From Trametes villosa (lineage: Eukaryota > Basidiomycota > Agaricomycetes > Polyporales > Polyporaceae), in the NCBI GenBank assembly GCA_002964805.2, contig PUDQ02000080.1, forward strand, positions 62,001 through 126,000: a stretch of 64,000 nucleotides of DNA. The letters are read 5' to 3'. The first letter of the stretch is position 1. Each line of letters begins with the position of its first letter. A model generated the notes under the pieces. That model ran no database searches and was not told the origin of the DNA. It saw nothing but the letters and a program-made list of their open reading frames with translations. Positions 57,596 through 64,000 of the stretch are shown one piece after another. The translations under genes were made by a program, and so were the position numbers.

Positions 57596-58926
57596 ATTTG
57601 GTAGGCTAGACGTGTAGAGCCACTCAGAGCCTCCCGCAGTACCCAGAGACCAGTAACCAAGCCTGACGTTAGCAAGAGCAGTGAGGCGAACAAGAGAGCG
57701 TGTTACGGCGTGCAGCCAAGTTTTCGCAGAGGACGCGTGCATAGGCGCCCATGCAAACGTCAAGCAAACGCCCAAGATCCCCGCCCGATACGGCGATCAA
57801 AATGGGCGCCTATAGAGAGTGGCCAGGCACAGCGACTTCCCGATGCTCCGACTCGGACACAGCTCGACTCGAACTCTGCTTCCGGACACTCACCACAACT
57901 CGCCGCACGGTCAATTAGGTTTGCTGCGGTCTCTGGTCTTGTTCCTAGCCTCCACCGCTCCGCAATCTCAAACAAACGTTCTCTACGATCCTCCGCTCAG
58001 CATGATGCCGAGAGAGTCTCGGACGAAGTTGGCGCAGCCTTCGCACTCCCAAGGTCCATGAGCGCGTCCCACGGCCGCGTCTCAGCTGGTGCGTAGTCGA
58101 TATCGATGCGAAATGCGGTTCAACAGACGAACTCATGCGGAGACAGCTCTGTGTCCCGCATGGACAGTCCATCTTGAGGTGAGCGGCCAGCGCGCGCTGA
58201 TGATAATCAAGCTGCGCCCGTCGAGGTTGCGACACCGGGGTGGTTCGCCATGAGGGATCCAGATAGCGGAAGAGCGAGATGGTTGACATATCGATGACAC
58301 TTCGGAACGGCCGGCCGCGGAGGATGTCATGGATGATTCCAGCACGCTCTCCCACTCGACCCCCGAGTCCTCGCCGACGCGCCCGACCAGCACCGCTCTG
58401 CACACTTGGCCCAGCCCGACTCATCTCTTACGCAACGGTGGCGGTGGTAAACGCGCCGTGGACGCTCTTGCCTGTTCTTGACACAACCGCCAAGCTGGCT
58501 CCACTGACGGCGTAGTGCAGCGAGGCGAGCCAGGCGCAGCAGGCGCGGGTGCGGGATGGGAGGTTGCGCGTCGGAAGCTGGTCCCGGGCGGATCGGGCTT
58601 CCCGAAAGGGCAGGCAGGATCGCTGCCGGGGACGGCATCGGGAGCGCCGGCAGACTGCTTCCGGGCAGTCCCCGCCATGACCTCCCTCTTCTCCGTCAGC
58701 ATTATATTATGTCCGACACACCCATCCCTCCGCCTTTGCCGCGCGCTCACGTACACCACCCCCCTCTCTCCCTCTCACCATCACCTCGCGCCCCACGCGC
58801 GCGTTCGAGCTCTATCCGCAGTTCGCCTCCCCGGACGCGTCCTATATATTCCTCGCTTGTCCAGTCCCTCCCTCGGCACCCGAATTCCGTCACCCCTCGG
58901 TCCCGCTCCCTCCCCTTTCTTCCGCC
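57596..58926. other. Divergent intergenic region, possible unresolved small gene
   Basis: Between the divergent UTP22 and RTA1-like genes. The minus strand offers pieces of coding-like frame (GIIHDILRGRPFRSVIDMST, LFRYLDPSWRTTP near 58.25 kb and LFEIAERWRLGTRPETAANL near 57.9 kb) in different frames. They could be exons of an unrecognised gene of about 1 kb, but I could not assemble them with consistent phases. The remainder should hold both promoters. Confidence 0.3.
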
Positions 58927-60543
58927 ATGTCTGTAGAAGAGTTCACCTCCGCGGCGATCATTGCTGCCAGTGAGTACGCCGTCCGCTCGAGAGTTCGCCC
59001 GCTAACAATTGCTGCAGAGGCGACGGCGAAGGCGCATCGGAGTCCGTACGGATACGTTCCGACCGAGTGGATCTGCATTCTCTTCATCGCCCTCTTCAGC
59101 ATCACAACAGGTACCTTCTTCAACTACCTCCCACCACGTCAAACTGACTCTCGCCATAGCAATCCACTTCGGACAGACCATCTGGTCACGACTATGGTGG
59201 CTCTTTGGCACGACCACCCTCGCCGGCCTCATTGAGATCATCGGCTGGAGTGGCCGCCTATGGTCCAGTCTCAACCCTACCCTCCTAGACCCTTTCCTCA
59301 TGCAGTACGCGCCCTACTCGCCTTCCTCCCGCTCATCCCAATGCTGACCCGCTCCCGCCATTGCCAGAATTACCACGACGATCATCGCCCCGACCCCGCT
59401 CATCGCCGCCAACTTCGTCATCCTCGGCCAAATCATCAAGCGTCTCGGCCAGCAATACAGCCGCCTCAGCGCGATGTGGTGTGCGTGTCGTCCCACCCCC
59501 TCCCCCCATTTTTCCACCCGCTATCTCTCCCAATACTGACCGCACCGCCCGCCACAGACACCATCATATTCTGCTCCTGCGTAAGCGCCCCCTTTCTCGC
59601 GCCCATGGTCTCAAAAAATGCTCATCGCCCGACAGGACATCATCGCGCTCGTCATCCAGGCCGTCGGCGGCGCGAAGGCGTCCGACGCCGTGCAGAACAA
59701 CCAGGACCCGAACCCCGTACGTTTCGCTCCGTCCCGGCGCCCGCAGCCGGCAGCTTCCCACCGCGCAGCCTAATCTGATACTTCCGCTCCCACCCCTAGG
59801 GCGGCCACATCATGCTCGGCGGTATCGCGTTCCAGCTCGGTACGTCATTCCCACCACGCTCCTTTTTGCCTTCTCTGTTGCCGTCCTCTCGTCCGCACGC
59901 GTGCTGACCAGGTGTGCGTGCGACAGCCGCGGTGAGCATCTACATGATCCTCGCGGCCGAGTTCCTGCTACGCTACCGCCTCGACCGGCCGTTCGCGCGC
60001 AAGGCGGGCGCGCTCCCGAAGAGCTTCGCGCTCGACCGCGGCGTCAAGCTCATGATCGTCGGCCTCATCTTCGACGGCGTCTTCATCCTCATCCGGTGCG
60101 TATCTTTCACCGCCCGACCCGGCGTATCTTGCGCAACCCCGTTGCTGACGCCGTGTTTCGCACAGGTCTATTTACCGTACTATCGTGAGTATCAGACTGC
60201 GGCCCGCGCCCTTCGCACGGGCGTTCGCACATCTACCACGCCGGGTTTATGACGCTGACACCTCCAACAGGAACTGACAGACGGCTGGAGCGGGCGCATC
60301 ATCGAGACCCAGGTCTACTTCAGTAAGCCCCCCCCCTCCACTACACACCATATGATGACGCACCCGCTGACTTACCGCTCGTGTCCGCCAGACGTGCTCG
60401 ACGGCGCGATGATCGTGCTCGCGATGTTCACGCTCAACTTCTTCCACCCCGCGCTGCTGCTCGGCAAGGCGGACCGCTGGAACGCGAAGGAGCCGAGCGA
60501 GGCCGACTCCGACACGCCCGGCTACCCCAAGGCCTCCGCGTAG
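58927..60543 (+). CDS. RTA1-family seven-helix membrane protein
   Basis: Eleven exons (58927-58969, 59018-59110, 59160-59304, 59368-59480, 59558-59580, 59636-59716, 59800-59839, 59927-60095, 60166-60184, 60271-60322, 60392-60543), all GT-AG and phase-consistent, give 309 aa, the usual length for the family. It has PYGYVPTEWICILFIALF, LAGLIEIIGWSGRL, AANFVILGQIIKRLGQQYS, CDIIALVIQAVGG, MLGGIAFQLAAVSIYMI, LIFDGVFILIRSIYRTIE and VLDGAMIVLAMFTLNFFHPA, which matches the RTA1/RTM1 pattern (QxxGG, RxxYRxxE). The family is linked in yeasts to resistance to membrane-active compounds and lipid movement. The substrate here is unknown. Includes 19- and 23-nt micro-exons. Confidence 0.9.
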
Positions 60544-61011
60544 ACCCCCTTTCCCCTGCGTACATTTTGGTCTCCCACCTCCTCCTCTATCTTTCTCTTG
60601 CTGTTTGTTGTTTCCCACTGTGCGACTTGCATACATATCCCTATAGCGCGACGCGCGCGACACACTCACCGGTAGCCCTACGAGTATGACTGACGACCCG
60701 TAATGTAGACTAGCTTATCTCTGTAGCGCGCCCCGCGGCTTGAATATCAGTAGACTTACACATTGGCTGATGAACGCGGGCGGCAACCTGCGTGTCCGTC
60801 CGACACCGGACTTACCTATGCACTGCTCAGCCTGGCATTGCCAAAGGCCAAGAACCCAAGGTGCAAGCCCATAAGAAACGCTTACTGACGAGGAGCATAT
60901 CCCTATCGGAATACACCCCAGCGCGCATTAGAACCGTACACAGCGCTACACCGGTACCGTACACATCAGCCCAACACACGCAACACCTCGGTAGAACCCA
61001 GTCCTCAACAT
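60544..61011. other. Convergent intergenic region
   Basis: 3' flanks of the RTA1-like and ubiquitin-conjugating-enzyme genes. No gene recognised. Confidence 0.5.
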
Positions 61012-62101
61012 TCAATCCTCAATCACGATGACCTCACTCGGCTCCGTCCCGCTCGTCCTCGCTCTTCGCGCGGGCCGCTCCTCCGCGCCCTCCTCCGAGA
61101 GGTCAATGTCCACCGCGCCCGCCGCGACCTCGCGCTTCCGCTTCGCCCTCTGCGCCGCCGTCGCCACTGTCGCCGCCGCGCGCGCGGGCCGTTCGCGCTC
61201 CCGCTCATCGTCCGAGTCGTCTATCGTGATCGTCTCCCCCGGCGCCGCCGTCCTCACCGGGGTCGCCCTCGCCGACGATGCAGTCCTCGAAGCCGGTCTG
61301 CTCGACGCGGCCCTACTCGACGCGGCCCTACTCGACGCGGCCCTGCTCGGCACCGCGGGCCGCGCAGCATCGCTTGCGCTCGCGGGGGCCTTGCCCTTGC
61401 CCGCGGCAGAGGGGCGGGCGTAGAGCTCTGTCCACCGGCGCGCGTTGGTGTCGTGCTGCACGCGGTTGCGGACGTACTCGGTGGCGATGCTCGGTACTGT
61501 GCGGGCCGCGCGGTGCGCGTGGGTTAGCCCGCGTTTTGTGAGGGGTGCTTGCGGGTGGACGTACCTAATGGGTCCTCTGCGGCGCGGAGTTGGTATGAGT
61601 AAGAACGGGGAGTGAGGGTGGCAGAGGGGGAGAGACGCACTGGGGTTGGGGTCGGTGAGGAGGGAGGAGAGGGAGAGGATGACCTTGAAGAGGGAGAGCG
61701 CGGGGGACCAGTTGTGCTTGAGGATGTCGATGCATATCCCGCCGCGCTCGTTAATATTCATGTGGTATATCCTGCGCGCCGTCAGCACCTCCCCTTCAAG
61801 TTCCTACCAAACGCCCGCACTACTCACCGCGTCTTGAACGCCAGCCTAGGCGCAGAGAACCTTCGCAGGGGTGAGCACGCGACCTCGCAGACCGCCACTG
61901 CACTGCAGCATACACTCACGGGTAATCATGCCCCAGCGTAATCTCGACCTGAAACACGCCTCCCTCGTACACGCTCCCCTCCGGGCCCGGAATGGTAGCG
62001 GTCCAGTGAAACAAGTCGTCGTCGGACGGCTGGAGGCGCATGGCGCCGAGGTCCTCCTTCTTGAGGTCCGCGATCTCGCGGTGTATGCGCTTCAGCGTCA
62101 T
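61012..62101 (-). CDS. UBE2D-like ubiquitin-conjugating enzyme with long SIM-bearing tail
   Basis: Five exons (62101-61920, 61860-61828, 61771-61641, 61576-61565, 61496-61012) with consistent phases give 280 aa. The fourth is only 12 nt and supplies KDPL. Residues 1 to about 147 are a UBC fold: [35 protein letters not shown], catalytic Cys85 in [16 protein letters not shown], then LLTDPNPKDPLVPSIA. The usual HPN motif reads HMN (Asn kept). Residues about 148-280 are a low-complexity tail: RAASS repeats, then [20 protein letters not shown] and a final VIVIED, each shaped like a SUMO-interacting motif (hydrophobic core beside acids). E2s of this class pass ubiquitin to RING or HECT ligases. The tail suggests SUMO-linked targeting (inference). 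Confidence 0.9.
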
Positions 62102-62622
62102 CTTCCAGGTCTCCTCTCAGCACAGCGTCTACAGTGGGGGACAAGGGGAGCACGTACGGGGGATACGTGAGGGGGCGCCATGGGTGTGGTGGGTGTGCGG
62201 AAGAGGGGAGAGAGGGGAGGTGGCTGAGGTGAGCGAGCGCGACGATGGACGGTGGCCACCACGCTAGACGCCCAAAACGGCCGGGAGCAGGCGCCGCCGT
62301 GCTTACGTGAGCGTCCCGAAACGGAGGAGTGGGCGCACGTTGTCCGTGACTCTGCCTTTCACCTTCACTCTCTTCCCCGCACCGTCATGTTCTGAGCCCT
62401 CTCTCTCTCGCCCTAAGCACACCGAAGACAGAGTCCGCTCAGGCTGCCGAACCCACCCCAGACCTCCAACTCACTCAGCGCACACGATGATAACCCGAAT
62501 ATCTGCCTAAACCACCCGCCATCTCCGCCAATAATACCTTCGTCCATAAAGTAGCAAACACACAAACACCCCACAAACGTTCACCGTTCAACACACAGAG
62601 AAACTCAACTCGAACCACCGCA
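62102..62622. promoter_or_regulatory. Bidirectional promoter region between the UBC and GTPBP-like genes
   Basis: 521 bp between two divergent start codons. A pyrimidine-rich stretch (CTCTCTCTCGCCC near 62400) is seen. No clear TATA box is placed. Function inferred from arrangement only. Confidence 0.45.
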
Positions 62623-64000
62623 ATGTTCGGCGAGCACGAGTCCGAGAGCCCGCGCGTCCCCAGCCCGTGGGACCTCTTCCTGCCCTCCCCTCCGGACGGC
62701 ACCCCGCCCCAGCCCAGCCCCCCACTGCACAACGGCATCCCCAAGCTCGTCCCCGAGGTCGAAGAGGTGCGCCCTTTCCCCCTCACTCCCTCACTCCACC
62801 ACCCAAACCAATTCTCACTGACTCACGCGTGCGCGCTTCCAGGGAAACGTCGAGTACAAGCTCAAGCTCACCAACATCTCCAACGCGCGTTTCGCGCGCC
62901 TCGTCACCCAGCTCAAATGGCGCCTCCTCGAGGGCGGCGGCCAGGCCTACTACGAGCTCGGCGTCGCCGACTCGGGCGCCCTCATCGGCCTCTCCCGCGC
63001 CGACCTCGACGAGTCCCTCGCCACGCTCGAGATGATGGCCGGCGAGATCGGCGCGTCCGTCATCGTCGTCAAAGAGATAGAGGTCCCCCCGACGATCGCC
63101 GCCCTCGCCGACAAGGACTCGGGCTTGCACGACCCCGACACTGGGGACTGGAACCGCAAGATGAAGCGCCGCGCAGGGGCGGCCGACGACGACCCCTCCA
63201 CTACCACTACTGAAACCGAGACAGACCCAGCAACAGATTTTACCGACTTTGACGACGTCGCGTCCTCCGCGTCCAGCGGGCGCACGCCCGGCATCGCCAC
63301 GCCCACCTCCGTGTACGTCCGCACGAAGGCGATCATACACCGCCCGGTACGCACAAACCCGGAGCGCCCCACGGCGCAGTCCTCACCCTTCATCGCCCCG
63401 CTCGACGACGACCTCGCGCTCTTCTCCATGGAGCCCGAGCCCGCGTTCCGGGACGACGCACCCACCTACGGCGACGACGAGCTCGAGCTCGAGCTCGGCC
63501 CGCCCCGGCACTCCTCCTTCGCGGGCCTCGAGATCTCCGCGGTGTACAAGCCGCGCCCGGTGCGGCAGCGCGCGCGCGCCGGGCTCGGGCCGACGGCGGG
63601 GCGGCACGGGAAGCGGGCGAGCAAGCCGAAGGAGAAGAAGGTGCAGCCGTGGCATCAGAACGCCAAGGGCGGGCCAGGGGCAGCGGGGGCGGGGCCGCAG
63701 GCGGGCCTGAGCAAGGAGGAGAAGGCGCTGCAGCGGCGGCTGGCACGCGATAAGAAGCGCGAGGAGAAGCGTGCCGCCCTGATCGCCTGCGCGAGCGAGG
63801 CCGAGGATGGCGCGTCGCCGTCGGCCCCGACAGATGCGGAGGCGGTCGCGAGGGGCATGGCGGCGCTGGCGCTGGCCGCGGAGATTGGGGAGGAGGCGAG
63901 CACGCTGGCGTCGGGCGCGGGCGATCTGCACGCGGCGGTGGAAGTGGGGAGGAACGCGGGTGGAGGGGGGTCGCCGGAGCTAGACGCGCGGGAGCTGGGC
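62623..64000 (+). CDS. GTPBP1/2-like protein, N-terminal part, cut by window edge
   Basis: Exon 1 is 62623-62766 (MFGEHESESPRVPSPWDLF). A phase-0 intron follows to 62842, and exon 2 runs open past 64000. The block GNVEYKLKLTNISNARFARL, VTQLKWRLLEGGGQAYYELG, LATLEMMAGEIGASVIVVKE matches the conserved region that precedes the GTPase domain in GTPBP1/GTPBP2, translational GTPases related to eEF1A. After it comes a long acidic and then Lys/Arg/Ala-rich low-complexity region. No GxxxxGKS/T P-loop has appeared by the window edge, so the GTPase domain must lie beyond 64000 if present at all. Confidence 0.7.

Overview
The window is fungal, most likely an agaricomycete basidiomycete (wood-decay type). 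The reasons are short GT-AG introns of about 45-70 nt, many small exons, and a TE set (Helitron helicase with a C-terminal protease-like domain, SWIM-finger MULE, DDE element with TA target sites) typical of that group. The species cannot be told from the sequence alone.

Layout. Positions 1 to about 47.4 kb are a TE graveyard, AT-rich apart from the coding remnants. The dominant component is one repeat family, called 'the ATIR family' here, about 3.2-3.3 kb when complete. It has a sharp 5' end (TTACRATTGATGAGG), a sharp 3' end (a GCCA-GTAT-TGGC stem-loop, then CCCCCAAG), and a 12-bp inverted repeat that is terminal on the 5' side but about 30 nt inside the 3' end. This matches the architecture reported for Helentron/Helitron2-like elements. 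Copies are nested in each other and in older elements. Three nests can be read: (i) a decayed Helitron, interrupted by an unclassified TE gene, interrupted by an ATIR copy, interrupted by another ATIR copy (6.7-17.7 kb); (ii) an ATIR copy interrupted by a second one that has two 5' starts (25.0-32.1 kb); (iii) a MULE, interrupted by an ATIR copy, interrupted by a 3.1-kb Tc1/mariner-type element with TA duplications and 27-bp TIRs (37.2-47.4 kb). Most ATIR copies carry long perfect hairpins at fixed places. The hairpin occurs in both orientations relative to its flanks in different copies, and its arms have changed in a matched way. That is the most unusual signal here.

Within the TE half, 17.7-24.3 kb holds a multi-exon orphan gene (minus strand), a GC-rich duplicated tract, and two tandem paralogous F-box-like genes (plus strand).

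From 48.6 kb to the right edge the sequence is compact, GC-rich, conserved host DNA: a YIF1-family ER-Golgi membrane protein, a sedolisin (S53) protease with signal peptide, the UTP22/Nrap ribosome-biogenesis factor (12 exons, 1219 aa), an RTA1-family seven-helix membrane protein, a UBE2D-like ubiquitin-conjugating enzyme with a long tail containing SUMO-interacting-motif-like segments, and the 5' part of a GTPBP1/2-like gene cut by the window edge. These are ordinary chromosomal neighbours, not an operon. UTP22/RTA1 and UBC/GTPBP are divergent pairs.
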